Assembly: GCA_032906765.1 (NCBI GenBank)
Contig: JAJTZB010000001.1
Location: forward strand, 186,001-250,000
From: Nitrososphaerales archaeon
Lineage (GTDB): Archaea > Thermoproteota > Nitrososphaeria > Nitrososphaerales > Gagatemarchaeaceae
DNA length: 64,000 bases
Reading direction: 5' to 3'
Part shown: in pieces, positions 1 through 8,769 of the stretch
How positions within the stretch are numbered: position 1 is the stretch's first letter
How the letters are laid out: each line of letters opens with the position of its first letter
Notes under the pieces: generated by a model
The model's input: the letters and a program-made list of their open reading frames with translations, nothing else
What the model was told of the DNA's origin: nothing
Database searches by the model: none
Program-made: the position numbers and the translations under genes

Positions 1-70
1 GAGCCTTGGCGGGGAATAGCTAAAGATTTTTCTTAATTAGCCTTCTGGTGGATGGTGCGAGTTAGCAGGA

Positions 71-940
71 TTGTACCCCAAACCCTTCGAGTACCACTCC
101 CCCAAGACCGTCGAGGAGGCGGCCGCCCTCGTTGAGAGATACGGACAGGAGGCCAAGGTCCTAGCCGGGGGGCAGAGCCTGATTCCTCTCATGAAGCTCA
201 GGCTCCTCTCTCCAGCACACGTCATCGACCTCGGCAAGGTGGAAGGGCTCTCGTACATCAGGAAGGAGGGGGGAGAGCTGGCCATCGGGGCAATGACAAC
301 GATGGTCACAATCGTAGACGCAGAGGTCGTCAGGAACGAATGCCCGATACTCCGTGACTGCGCACTCGTGGTGGCGGACGCAGAGGTAAGGAACATGGGG
401 ACAATCGGCGGGAACGTCTCCCACGCAGACCCGACCAACGACATGCCGGGGGTAATGGTCGCGACTGGAGCCAGCTTCGTCGTCGCTTCGACTAGGGGCA
501 GGAGGACGATACCAGCCTCAGAGTTCTTTGTTGACACATTCACGACCGCGATTCAGGAGGGCGAGATACTCGTCGAAGCCAGGGTACCGCTCGGCCAGAG
601 GAGGTTCGGGGCCTACCTCAAGCTGGAAAGGCAGGCGGGCGACTTCGGCATAGCGGGAGTCGCGGCCGTCCTCGACATGTCGCCTGACGGGACGTGTGCC
701 TCCTGCGGGATTGGATTGACAGCTGTCGGGCCCACAGCGATCAAGGCGACAAAGGCAGAGAAGATACTGCGGGGAACGAGGCTTGAGAAAGAGAGGGTGG
801 AAGAAGCAGCGAAGGCTGCGGCTCAGGAAGCCCAGCCTGTCAGCGACCTACGCGGGTCGGCCGAGTACAAGCGCGAGATGGTGAGGGTTCTGACAGTCAG
901 GGCCGTAAGGGCTGCAGCGAGGCGGAGGGCGAACGATTGA
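71..940 (+). CDS. Molybdenum hydroxylase FAD-binding (medium) subunit, CoxM/CutM-like
   Basis: A 289-residue FAD subunit of the xanthine dehydrogenase/CO dehydrogenase family; it passes electrons from the 2Fe-2S subunit to an acceptor. Two flavin-binding signatures are visible: AGGQS at residues 32-36 and TIGGNVSHADP at about 111-121. The only usable start after the upstream in-frame stop (38-40) is TTG at 71. An AT-rich stretch at about 24-38 could be box A, giving a leaderless or very short-leader mRNA. The stop overlaps the TTG of the 2Fe-2S subunit gene (TTGA), so the two are translationally coupled. The catalytic large subunit is not adjacent on the right; it may lie left of the window. 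The substrate cannot be told. Confidence 0.9.
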   Translation: MYPKPFEYHSPKTVEEAAALVERYGQEAKVLAGGQSLIPLMKLRLLSPAHVIDLGKVEGLSYIRKEGGELAIGAMTTMVTIVDAEVVRNECPILRDCALVVADAEVRNMGTIGGNVSHADPTNDMPGVMVATGASFVVASTRGRRTIPASEFFVDTFTTAIQEGEILVEARVPLGQRRFGAYLKLERQAGDFGIAGVAAVLDMSPDGTCASCGIGLTAVGPTAIKATKAEKILRGTRLEKERVEEAAKAAAQEAQPVSDLRGSAEYKREMVRVLTVRAVRAAARRRAND

Positions 941-1488
941 TCAAGACTAACGTCAGCATCGAGGTGAACGGGAAGAAGGGGCAGGCAGAAGTGGAGCCGC
1001 GCACCCTCCTTGTGAAGTTCCTGAGGGAGGACCTCGGACTGACCGGGACGCACGTCGGCTGCGAAACGACGAACTGCGGGGTCTGCACAGTCCTTCTCGA
1101 CGGCAAGGCGGTGAAGTCGTGCACGGTCTTCGCCGTCCAGGCCGACGGGAAGAAGGTCACCACGATTGAAGGAATCGGGGGAGTGGACGACCTCGACCCA
1201 ATCCAGCTCGCGTTCTGGGAGAAGCATGGAGTACAGTGCGGCTTCTGCACACCTGGGATGATAATGGCCTCGTACCAGCTCCTCTCCGAGATTCCGGACC
1301 CTGACGAGGAGGAAATCAGGAGGGCGCTCTCGGGCAACCTCTGCAGGTGCACGGGCTACGTCAAGATCATAGAGTCAGTCCAGTACGCGGCAAAGCTCAG
1401 GAAGAAGGGAACACGCACAGTCAAGCGAGAAGAGAAGAGAGAGAAGCCGGAAGAGCCTAGGAAGCCCAGAGAAATCGAGGGCATGTAA
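937..1488 (+). CDS. Molybdenum hydroxylase 2Fe-2S (small) subunit, CoxS-like
   Basis: This is the two-cluster iron-sulfur subunit. Cys42, 47, 50 and 62 form the plant-ferredoxin-type cluster, and Cys101, 104, 136 and 138 form the C-terminal cluster (CGFCTPG then CRCTGY). At 183 residues it is slightly longer than usual because of a highly charged Lys/Glu/Arg tail of about 30 residues that is absent from the second copy in this window (29494). TTG start overlaps the FAD-subunit stop. It lies between the FAD subunit and a CoxG gene in an M-S-G order. Confidence 0.93.
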   Translation: MIKTNVSIEVNGKKGQAEVEPRTLLVKFLREDLGLTGTHVGCETTNCGVCTVLLDGKAVKSCTVFAVQADGKKVTTIEGIGGVDDLDPIQLAFWEKHGVQCGFCTPGMIMASYQLLSEIPDPDEEEIRRALSGNLCRCTGYVKIIESVQYAAKLRKKGTRTVKREEKREKPEEPRKPREIEGM

Positions 1489-1925
1489 TGCATTACGAGG
1501 GGACCATTGAAGCGTCTGTCCCGAAGGGGAGGTTCTACGCCTTCATTACCGACCCGGCAAGCGTCATAGGAATCTTGCCCGACGTAGCAGAATCAAAGAT
1601 AGCTGACCAAGACCACTTCACCGTGAAGGCCAAGGCAGGTGTAGCCTACCTGAGGGGAGCGCTCGACATTGCGTTCGAGGTCGCCGAGAAGAAGAAAGAT
1701 TCGATGACAAGAATAACAGGGCACGGCCAGGGGATGCAGAGTTCTGTCGAAATCCAGCTGCAGATTGATCTTGAGGACTCGGCCGCAGGCACGAGGGCTA
1801 GCTGGGCCGCGGACGTCGCCGTCGGAGGCCTGCTTGCTAGCGTCGGAGGCCGTCTGATCGACGGGGTGGCGGCGAAGTACGTGATGCAGATAACGGAGAA
1901 TCTCAGGCAGAAGGTCGCGGCCTAA
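1488..1925 (+). CDS. CoxG-like SRPBCC protein, copy 1
   Basis: A 145-residue START/SRPBCC-fold protein of the CoxG family. It opens with the typical pattern EGTIEASVPKGRFYAFITDP and the later pattern of alternating beta-strands (DHFTVKAKAG, TRITGHGQGM, RASWAADVAVGG). CoxG proteins accompany Mo-hydroxylase operons and are thought to help anchor or mature the enzyme. The ATG overlaps the stop of the 2Fe-2S gene (TAATG), so it belongs to that operon. Two more copies lie at 10022 and 38887. Confidence 0.85.
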   Translation: MHYEGTIEASVPKGRFYAFITDPASVIGILPDVAESKIADQDHFTVKAKAGVAYLRGALDIAFEVAEKKKDSMTRITGHGQGMQSSVEIQLQIDLEDSAAGTRASWAADVAVGGLLASVGGRLIDGVAAKYVMQITENLRQKVAA

Positions 1926-1973
1926 GGCCACGGCTCGTTTCCGCAAAGACCTCTCTCTGGCGGCCCCCGTGGT

Positions 1974-1984
1974 ATCATTAATTA
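1974..1984 (+). promoter_or_regulatory. Probable box A for pyruvate phosphate dikinase
   Basis: AT-rich ATCATTAATTA in a GC-rich gap, about 36 bases before the ATG at 2015. Spacing is slightly longer than for most genes in the window. Confidence 0.45.
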
Positions 1985-2014
1985 CCCGACCCATTCGAAG
2001 GGCATCGGGGCAGA

Positions 2015-4663
2015 ATGGTCTTCGTATACCTCTTTGAGGAAGCGAAAGGGCTCGACAAGTTCGCCCTTGGCGGCAAGGGTTACGGGCTCGTGCAAATGGC
2101 ATCAATCGGCCTCCCCGTCCCGCCTGGCATGGTTGTCTCAACAGAAGCGTGCAAGCAGTACTTCCGGACTGGTAAGGTTCCAAGCGGGCTCTTCAGCGAA
2201 ATCAAGTCGAAGCTCTCCGTGGTCGAGAAAAAGACGGGCAAGAAGCTGGGTGGTCTGGACGCCCCACTGCTCCTGTCCGTGAGGTCGGGAGCCCCGTTCT
2301 CGATGCCGGGCATGATGGACTCGATCCTGAACCTCGGGTTGAACGACGAAGTGACCGAGAGGATGGCCGCCCTCACGAATAACAAGCGCTTTGCAATGGA
2401 CGCATACAGACGGCTACTCCAGATGTACGGAAGGATAGCGCTGGGCGTTCCGGGCGAGTTGTTCGAGGCGTTACTGGAGCAGAGGAAGAAAAAGCTCGGG
2501 GTCGCCCAGGACACCGCGATACCAGCCGGAGATATGGAGGAGTTGGTGCACGCATTCAAAGACGTGATTCATGATAGGACGGGCAAGCCGTTCCCCCAGG
2601 ACGCGTGGCAGCAGCTGGAAGGGGCGGTGAATGCGGTCTTCAGGTCGTGGGAGAATCCGAGGGCGAGGGAATACCGGCGCTACTACAAGATATCCGACGA
2701 CCTGGGGACGGCGGTGAACATACAGACGATGGTCTTCGGTGATATGGGAGAGAACTCGGGCTCTGGAGTCGGGTTCACGCGAGACCCCTCGACTGGAGAG
2801 AAGAGGCTCTTCGGGGAATACCTCAGAAATTCCCAGGGAGAGGACGTCGTGGCAGGAACAAGGACGCCCGTCGCAATCGACTCGGTCGACATCTCGCTAA
2901 AGTCACAGCTGAAGAGCGTCGCGGAAAAACTGGAGAGGCACTTCCGGGACATGCAGGACTTCGAGTTCACAGTGGAAAACGAAAGGTTGTACATGCTTCA
3001 GACGAGGAACGGCAAGAGGACGGCACAGGCGGCGGTCAGGATCGCGTACGAGATGGCGAACGAGGGGCTGATCACAAGAGAAGACGCAGTTGGGAGACTG
3101 GACCCAGCGGACGTTGACAAACTGCTTCACAGGACGATAGACCCCTCCGTCAAGGTCAAGCCCATCGCGAAGGGATTGAACGCCTCCCCAGGCGCTGTGT
3201 CTGGAGCTGTCGTCCTGGACACCTCAGAGGCGGCCGCGATGGGGGGCAGAGGGGAGAAGGTGATTCTGGTCAGGCCGGAGACGACGCCGGACGACATAAG
3301 GGGCGTCATAGCCGCGCAGGGGGTCCTTACAGCGAGGGGAGGGATGACGTCGCACGCTGCGGTCGTCGCGAGGGGGATGGGGAAGCCTGCCGTGGTTGGC
3401 TGCGGCACCATCAGGCTGCACCCTGCGGAGGGCTACTTCGAGGTCGAAGGTGGCGGAATCGTGAAGAAAGGGGACATCATTACAATCGATGGCACGACAG
3501 GCACAGTGATGCTGGGCGTCGTGCCGACGGTCGAGCCACAGCTCACACCCGAGTTCAGGAAGCTCCTTGAGTGGGCGGACGACATCAGGAGGCTAGGGGT
3601 ATACGCAAACGCTGACACCCCTGATGCTGCTGCCAGAGCGAGGGAGTTCGGCGCCGAGGGGATTGGCCTCTGCAGGACGGAGAGGATGTTCAACGCGCCT
3701 GACAGGCTGAAGATAATGCAGGAGATGATCCTCTCGGAGACAGTCGAAGAGAGGAGCGACGCACTGAGGAGGCTCGTGCCCTTCCAGCTGAATGACTTCC
3801 TCGGAATCTTCAGGGCGATGAAAGGACTCCCAGTCGTCGTCAGGCTGCTGGACCTGCCGCTCCACGAGTTCCTCCCGGAGAGAGAGAAGGTGGTCGGAGA
3901 GATTGAGGCCCTCAGGAAGCGCGGTGCGCCGCAGCAAGAAGTCAAGAGATGGGAGAGGATGCTGGAGAAGCTCGGGCAACTGACGGAGCACAACCCGATG
4001 CTCGGCCATCGGGGCTGCAGGCTCGCGGTGACCTACCCCATCATCTACGAAGTGCAGGTGGAGGCAATAATCAGGGCCGCCGTGCAAGTGAGGAGGGAGG
4101 AAGGCGAGACAGCAAAGGTGAACATAATGCTGCCCCTGGTGAGCGACAAGAACGAGGTGGTTATCCTCAGGGGAGTCATAGATGCCGCTGCCAAGAGGAC
4201 GCTCGACGAGCTGGGCGAAGATATCCAGTACAAGGTTGGGACGATGATTGAGACGCCCAGGGCAACACTGACCGCTGCGGAGATAGCCGTTCACGCCGAC
4301 TTCTTCTCGTTCGGTACGAACGACCTGACGCAGGCGACCTTCGCCTTCAGCAGGGACGACGCGGAGGCGAAGTTCATGGCCAAGTACCTCGAGGAGAAGA
4401 TACTCCCGGAGAGCCCGTTCGAGGTTCTCGACACCGAGGGTGTGGGGAAGCTAGTCGCGCTCGCAGTCGCAGATGGGAGGAGGGCGAAGCCGAACCTAGA
4501 GGTCGGGATCTGCGGGGAGCACGGCGGAGAGCCGAGGAGCATCGCATTCTTCAACAGTGTTGGACTGGACTACGTGAGCTGCTCGGGGTTCAGGATTCCC
4601 GTCGCCAGGCTGGCGGCTGCACAGGCAGTGCTCAAGGGGGAGAAGGGACCGTCCTCGGTCTGA
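2015..4663 (+). CDS. ppdK: Pyruvate, phosphate dikinase
   Basis: An 882-residue enzyme interconverting pyruvate + ATP + Pi with PEP + AMP + PPi; length is normal for the family. Domain order is visible: N-terminal ATP-grasp domain (SVRSGAPFSMPGMMDSILN near residue 90, GVGFTRDP near 250), the swivelling phosphohistidine domain with catalytic His in GGMTSHAAVVARG near 450, and the C-terminal TIM-barrel PEP domain (GHRGCRL, FSFGTNDLTQ, GICGEHGG). Residues SVRSGAP and the TSHAAV loop are intact, so it should be active. A pyruvate kinase lies 1.6 kb downstream on the other strand, so both directions of PEP-pyruvate conversion are encoded here. Confidence 0.97.
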   Translation: MVFVYLFEEAKGLDKFALGGKGYGLVQMASIGLPVPPGMVVSTEACKQYFRTGKVPSGLFSEIKSKLSVVEKKTGKKLGGLDAPLLLSVRSGAPFSMPGMMDSILNLGLNDEVTERMAALTNNKRFAMDAYRRLLQMYGRIALGVPGELFEALLEQRKKKLGVAQDTAIPAGDMEELVHAFKDVIHDRTGKPFPQDAWQQLEGAVNAVFRSWENPRAREYRRYYKISDDLGTAVNIQTMVFGDMGENSGSGVGFTRDPSTGEKRLFGEYLRNSQGEDVVAGTRTPVAIDSVDISLKSQLKSVAEKLERHFRDMQDFEFTVENERLYMLQTRNGKRTAQAAVRIAYEMANEGLITREDAVGRLDPADVDKLLHRTIDPSVKVKPIAKGLNASPGAVSGAVVLDTSEAAAMGGRGEKVILVRPETTPDDIRGVIAAQGVLTARGGMTSHAAVVARGMGKPAVVGCGTIRLHPAEGYFEVEGGGIVKKGDIITIDGTTGTVMLGVVPTVEPQLTPEFRKLLEWADDIRRLGVYANADTPDAAARAREFGAEGIGLCRTERMFNAPDRLKIMQEMILSETVEERSDALRRLVPFQLNDFLGIFRAMKGLPVVVRLLDLPLHEFLPEREKVVGEIEALRKRGAPQQEVKRWERMLEKLGQLTEHNPMLGHRGCRLAVTYPIIYEVQVEAIIRAAVQVRREEGETAKVNIMLPLVSDKNEVVILRGVIDAAAKRTLDELGEDIQYKVGTMIETPRATLTAAEIAVHADFFSFGTNDLTQATFAFSRDDAEAKFMAKYLEEKILPESPFEVLDTEGVGKLVALAVADGRRAKPNLEVGICGEHGGEPRSIAFFNSVGLDYVSCSGFRIPVARLAAAQAVLKGEKGPSSV

Positions 4664-4680
4664 GGCCGACGGGACAGAAC

Positions 4681-4690
4681 GCTTTTAGTG
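4681..4690 (+). promoter_or_regulatory. Possible box A for the helicase gene
   Basis: GCTTTTAGTG, about 40 bases ahead of the TTG at 4725. It resembles the CTTTTA-type boxes seen before other genes here, but the spacing is long. Confidence 0.3.
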
Positions 4691-4724
4691 CAATCAGGGG
4701 TAAAGGGACAATCGCAGTGGGAAG

Positions 4725-6275
4725 TTGCTGACGGGCAAGTTCGAGGCCAGGGAGTATCAGAAGCACATCGCAGAATCGGCCTCGGGCGGCAACACTCTGG
4801 TAGTCCTGCCCACTGGGCTGGGGAAGACCATGATAGCGATGATGGTCGCGGCCGGGAGGCTCGGAAAGTTCCGCGAGTCGAAGGTGATGGTCCTGGCACC
4901 GACGCGCCCGTTGGTGCTGCAGCACTTCCGCGCATTCGGAGAGAACCTGAACCTTCCGCAAGGCTCGATGGTAGCGCTGACCGGGACTGTGGACCCCGGG
5001 GAAAGGGAGGTCCTGTGGCTGAAATCGAGGGTGATCTTCGCCACGCCCCAGACGGTCTACAACGACGTCAGGCACGGCCGGGTCTCGCTGGACGACGTTG
5101 TTCTCGCTGTCTTCGACGAAGCGCACAGGAGCGTGAAGGATTACACCTACACCAGACTCGCGGAGGCGTACCGCGACCAAGCTAGACACCCCCTCATACT
5201 TGGCCTCACCGCGTCGCCGGGAGGCTCCAAGGAGAAGGTGAACGAAATCAAGCGCAACCTGTTCATCGAGAAGGTAGAGGCGAGGACGGAGGAGAGCGAG
5301 GACGTCAGCGCGTACGTCGAACAGACTTCGGTCCAGCCAGTCAAGGTCAAGGTGCCGGAGGAGTACGAGGAGGAGATACTACGGCTGCGGGAGCTGTTCA
5401 ACGACAAGGTCAAGAAGCTCATCGACGGCGGATTCCTGAGGAGCAACAGGGTCTCGAAGAAGGCGCTCCTCGAGGCCAGGGGGACGATATCCGCCAGGCT
5501 GAAGGCAGCCCAGGCTCAAGGAGGGCAGAAGGGGTACATCTTCGGGGCGATAATCAATCAGGCGCAGGCCGTTGTGATAGTACATGCGCTCGAGGTCATA
5601 GAGACGCAGGGAGCACCGACCCTTGCGAGGTACCTCGAGAGGGTTCGAGAGAGGCCCGAGAAGGGGAAGTCTACTGCTTCCCTACTCAAGGACCCGAGAT
5701 GGATCAGAATCGAGCAGGAGGCCTCCAAGCTGCGCAACGTGGAACACTCCAAGCTGGGCGTACTGCTCTCCGTTATGCGAGAGCAGCTGGCCACGAAACC
5801 TGATTCAAAGGTCATCGTCTTCACCCAGTACAGGGACACGATTGAGGACATAGTGAAGGCACTGGAATCTGCCGGGTACTCGGCGGAGAGGTTCGTCGGG
5901 CAGGCGGACAAGACGGGGAACAAGGGAATGGACCAGCAGACCCAGACGAACGCGCTGGAGAGATTCAGGAAAGGAGAGTTCACCGCACTCGTCAGCAGCA
6001 GCATCGGGGAGGAGGGGCTGCACGTGCCCGACGTCGACTTGGTGGTCTTCTACGAGGCTGTGCCGTCCGAAATCAGGTACATCCAGAGGAGGGGCAGGAC
6101 GGGCAGGACCACTGCAGGGAAGGTCGTAATCCTGCTGGCAGAAGGCACTGTGGACGAGGCGTACTACTACAGCAGCCTCTTCAAAGAGAACAGGATGAGG
6201 AAGCTCGTCTCTGAACCGAGCGAGAGCGTTAGAAAGCGCAAGGGCAAAAGCCCGACTCTCATGGACTTCGTTTAG
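4725..6275 (+). CDS. Hef/MPH1-family DEAH-box DNA helicase without nuclease domain
   Basis: A 516-residue superfamily 2 helicase. Motif I is LPTGLGKT (about residue 28), motif II is DEAH, motif III is TASPG, and motif VI is QRRGRTGR. An insertion between the RecA-like domains matches the thumb-like segment of Hef/MPH1/FANCM proteins, which remodel stalled forks. Euryarchaeal Hef carries a C-terminal XPF nuclease and HhH; this protein stops after the helicase core. Its last residues (PTLMDFV) resemble a degenerate PCNA-interacting tail lacking the leading Gln; that is an inference. TTG start gives the usual short lead-in to LTGKFEAREYQ. The last 17 bases overlap the convergent pyruvate kinase gene. 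Confidence 0.88.
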   Translation: MLTGKFEAREYQKHIAESASGGNTLVVLPTGLGKTMIAMMVAAGRLGKFRESKVMVLAPTRPLVLQHFRAFGENLNLPQGSMVALTGTVDPGEREVLWLKSRVIFATPQTVYNDVRHGRVSLDDVVLAVFDEAHRSVKDYTYTRLAEAYRDQARHPLILGLTASPGGSKEKVNEIKRNLFIEKVEARTEESEDVSAYVEQTSVQPVKVKVPEEYEEEILRLRELFNDKVKKLIDGGFLRSNRVSKKALLEARGTISARLKAAQAQGGQKGYIFGAIINQAQAVVIVHALEVIETQGAPTLARYLERVRERPEKGKSTASLLKDPRWIRIEQEASKLRNVEHSKLGVLLSVMREQLATKPDSKVIVFTQYRDTIEDIVKALESAGYSAERFVGQADKTGNKGMDQQTQTNALERFRKGEFTALVSSSIGEEGLHVPDVDLVVFYEAVPSEIRYIQRRGRTGRTTAGKVVILLAEGTVDEAYYYSSLFKENRMRKLVSEPSESVRKRKGKSPTLMDFV

Positions 6276-7692
6276 CTGCCGCCCGTCTTCTTCCGGCGAC
6301 CCTCAGAACTTTGATTAGGTCTGTGCTTCCGCCGACTCCCGGCGTGCCAGATAACATCACCATCCTGTCGCCGGGTTCTGCGAGGCCCAAGAACAGCACG
6401 GTCGATTCTGCCAGAGCGAAGAGTCTGTCTGTCGTTCTTGACTGCCTTGCCAGGACTGGTACAACGCCCCAGCAGAGTTTCATCCTCCGCGCCACAGACG
6501 GCGCAGTGCAGAGCGCTACAATCGGCTGCTCAGGTCTGTACTTCGAGATCCTTCTCGCGGTAGAACCCGTGTGGGTCGGCGTGACGATGACCTTTGCGCC
6601 GACATAGCGGGCGAGCCTGGAGGCGGCCCTGGCTATCGCCTCCTCGGTCGGTAAGGTCTCCTCTTCGGGAAGGGGGTGGCCGTACTTCCCCAGAACCCTC
6701 TCTGCGGATTTCGCGATTCTTTCGAGTGTCAAGACAGCCTCCACTGGATACTTGCCGACTGCAGTCTCGTCCGAGAGCATCACCGCGTCGGCCCCGTCCA
6801 GCACCGCGGTCGAAACGTCTGTTGCCTCCGCCCTAGACGGGACTGGGCTGCTGACCATGCTCACAAGCATCTGCGTGGCGACTATCACGGGTTTGCCCGC
6901 CTCATTGCACTTGCTGATGATCTCCTTCTGGATGACGGGGACACGCTCGATGGGCACCTCTATTCCGAGGTCGCCTCTGGCAACCATGATTCCGTCGGCC
7001 ACTTCAAGCAGAGGGTCGAAGTTCTCGACCGCCTCCCGCTTCTCCACTTTGGCTATGACCGAGGCGTCGGATCTCCCGAAGAGCCTTCGGGCGGCCTTCA
7101 CGTCAGACGGGCTCCTCACGAACGAAAGGGCTACGAAGTCCACGCCGTGGCTGAGCCCGAACTTCAGGTGTTCGACATCCTGCGGAGTCGGATACTTGAT
7201 CTTCATCCTGACTCCGGGGGCGTTGACCCCCTTGCCGGAGCTGAGCGTCCCGCCGACGGCGACGGTGCAACTGGCGCCATCGGCCGTTGTCTCCTCCACC
7301 TTGAGTCTAATCAGCCCGTCAGCGAGATGCAGCGTGTCCCCTCTCTTGACGAAACGGATGAGATCGGGGTAGTTCACGGAGACTTCGCTCTCGTTCCCCA
7401 AGACCTTTCGCGAGGTGAGCAGGAGAGACGAACCCTTGACAAGGTCGACCGCGCCATTCTCGATCTTTCCCACCCGAATCTTTGGTCCGGGCAAGTCCTG
7501 AAGGATGGCTACCGTCTTCTTCGCCCGAACGGCCTCCTTCCTGATTGTCCGTATCTCTTCGAGGTGCTCCCCCCTGTCGCCGTGCGAGAAGTTGATCCTG
7601 AAGACATCCACTCCACAGGCGACCAGTCTCCTGACCATGCTCTGGTCCCTGGTCGCCGGCCCGATTGTGCAGACTATCTTTGTCCTCCTCAA
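6259..7692 (-). CDS. pyk: Pyruvate kinase
   Basis: Catalyses PEP + ADP to pyruvate + ATP. The TIM-barrel signature is clear: RRTKIVCTIGPATRD at the N-terminus, then NFSHGD, the Lys/Glu/Asp metal region (IAKVEKREAVENFD, IMVARGDLG), VATQML and SDETAVGKYP, with the C-terminal regulatory domain ending near LIKVLRV. The reading frame stays open upstream to a GTG at 7791, but the extra 33 residues are hydrophobic and unlike the family. TTG at 7692 gives the canonical MRRTKIV start; GTG at 7755 is the alternative. The 3' end overlaps the helicase gene. Single promoter not identified with confidence. Confidence 0.95.
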   Translation of the reverse strand: MRRTKIVCTIGPATRDQSMVRRLVACGVDVFRINFSHGDRGEHLEEIRTIRKEAVRAKKTVAILQDLPGPKIRVGKIENGAVDLVKGSSLLLTSRKVLGNESEVSVNYPDLIRFVKRGDTLHLADGLIRLKVEETTADGASCTVAVGGTLSSGKGVNAPGVRMKIKYPTPQDVEHLKFGLSHGVDFVALSFVRSPSDVKAARRLFGRSDASVIAKVEKREAVENFDPLLEVADGIMVARGDLGIEVPIERVPVIQKEIISKCNEAGKPVIVATQMLVSMVSSPVPSRAEATDVSTAVLDGADAVMLSDETAVGKYPVEAVLTLERIAKSAERVLGKYGHPLPEEETLPTEEAIARAASRLARYVGAKVIVTPTHTGSTARRISKYRPEQPIVALCTAPSVARRMKLCWGVVPVLARQSRTTDRLFALAESTVLFLGLAEPGDRMVMLSGTPGVGGSTDLIKVLRVAGRRRAAAKRSP

Positions 7693-7770
7693 GTCGTTCC
7701 CGCTCTCAGTTGGCTGGCCGACGGCAGAGATAAGCCCACTGAGGGCAGCCAGCACGTATCCGCAGCACGC

Positions 7771-7782
7771 TATTCTTTTAGG
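7771..7782 (+). promoter_or_regulatory. Box A for the membrane protein at 7805
   Basis: TATTCTTTTAGG, about 29 bases before GTG at 7805. The reverse reading (CCTAAAAGAATA) could also serve the divergent pyruvate kinase gene. Confidence 0.5.
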
Positions 7783-7804
7783 CCTGGGCACATCTTGCTT
7801 ATTC

Positions 7805-8455
7805 GTGGACTCGGCTCAAGACCACTCTCGCGAAGACGAAATCGGAGAGAGTATGAACGCCATAGTAGACATATCGGAGAAGTGGACGCAATACATCAGG
7901 ACGAGGGAATCTCAGGTAAGGGTGGTGAAGTCATTCCTCGCAGGCATGCTCGTCTTCCTTGCGACGTCCGCGGCCATAGTAGCGTCCGTATTGATGCAGA
8001 ACCCGCCAGAGTACTTCTTCGTCCACAGGGAGATCCTTGAAGGAGTGGGCGTGGCCGCTTTGGTAGGACTCGCCTGCGGCGTTGGCGTGTACATAGTGAT
8101 AGGCCGTGGCAGGAACGCGGAGCTGGAGGAGCTCAGCGGCCTCATAGCCAACATGAAGAAGGCAAGCGAGAGCGAGAGAGCTACGGAGAACGCGCTCTCT
8201 GTCACAGAGAAGATTCTGACTCTGCTCCCTAAGGTGGTCAGGCGGAGGACTGGCGACGCGCTCATCTTCGGGATCGCAGCGTTCATAATCGGCTCCCTCT
8301 TCGGCACCCCTGCAGTCGGGATCGTCGTCGGCGTGCTGGTGTGGCTGTACTTCAGGTACGAGTCGAACCAGAGCTACGAGAAGCAGATGTCGCGACTCGA
8401 GGAACAGAGGCGCGCGTTCGATAGGGAAAAGAAGAACTTCATTGAATCCTTGTGA
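7805..8455 (+). CDS. Four-helix membrane protein of unknown function
   Basis: I do not recognise this 216-residue protein. It has two hydrophobic helices at about residues 38-60 and 80-100, a charged helical segment rich in Glu/Ala (likely coiled coil, about 103-145), two more hydrophobic helices in about 158-182 (FGIAAFIIGSLFG, VGIVVGVLVWLYF), then a charged C-terminal helix. The start GTG at 7805 is chosen from the box A spacing; ATG at 7853 is an alternative. The stop overlaps the next gene's GTG (GTGA), suggesting that the small winged-helix protein is co-translated with it. Confidence 0.7.
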   Translation: MDSAQDHSREDEIGESMNAIVDISEKWTQYIRTRESQVRVVKSFLAGMLVFLATSAAIVASVLMQNPPEYFFVHREILEGVGVAALVGLACGVGVYIVIGRGRNAELEELSGLIANMKKASESERATENALSVTEKILTLLPKVVRRRTGDALIFGIAAFIIGSLFGTPAVGIVVGVLVWLYFRYESNQSYEKQMSRLEEQRRAFDREKKNFIESL

Positions 8456-8739
8456 TCGCCAGGATGGAAAAGCCTGACCTCTACGTAGTCGCTAGGTTCC
8501 TCGATATCCTGTACAGGAGCGACGGGCCGATGAAGAGGACGAACATACAGATGAGACTTGGCCTCAACTACCCCAGGTTCACAGAGTACCTGGACTGGCT
8601 CCTCAGCCATGAGCTGGTGGCGAAGGCCTTCGACAAGGAGGACGCCTCGGAGAAGTTCGCCCTGACATCGAAGGGGCTGGAGTCGTACCACAGGCTCGTG
8701 GACTGGATCAGAGAGATGATGAAGGAGATACAGATATGA
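8452..8739 (+). CDS. Small winged-helix DNA-binding protein
   Basis: A 95-residue protein with the archaeal winged-helix pattern: helix 1 YVVARFLDILYRSD, helix-turn-helix MKRTNIQMRLGLNYPRFTEYLDWLL, and a wing ending in FALTSKGLESYHRLVDWI. The family is widespread in Thermoproteota as small transcription regulators. Translation could begin at GTG 8452 (overlapping the preceding stop) or ATG 8464. Its coupling to the membrane protein gene suggests a membrane-linked sensing pair, an inference only. Confidence 0.8.
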   Translation: MIARMEKPDLYVVARFLDILYRSDGPMKRTNIQMRLGLNYPRFTEYLDWLLSHELVAKAFDKEDASEKFALTSKGLESYHRLVDWIREMMKEIQI

Positions 8740-8769
8740 GGACTAAGGCAGTCGGACGGACGAAGGGTT

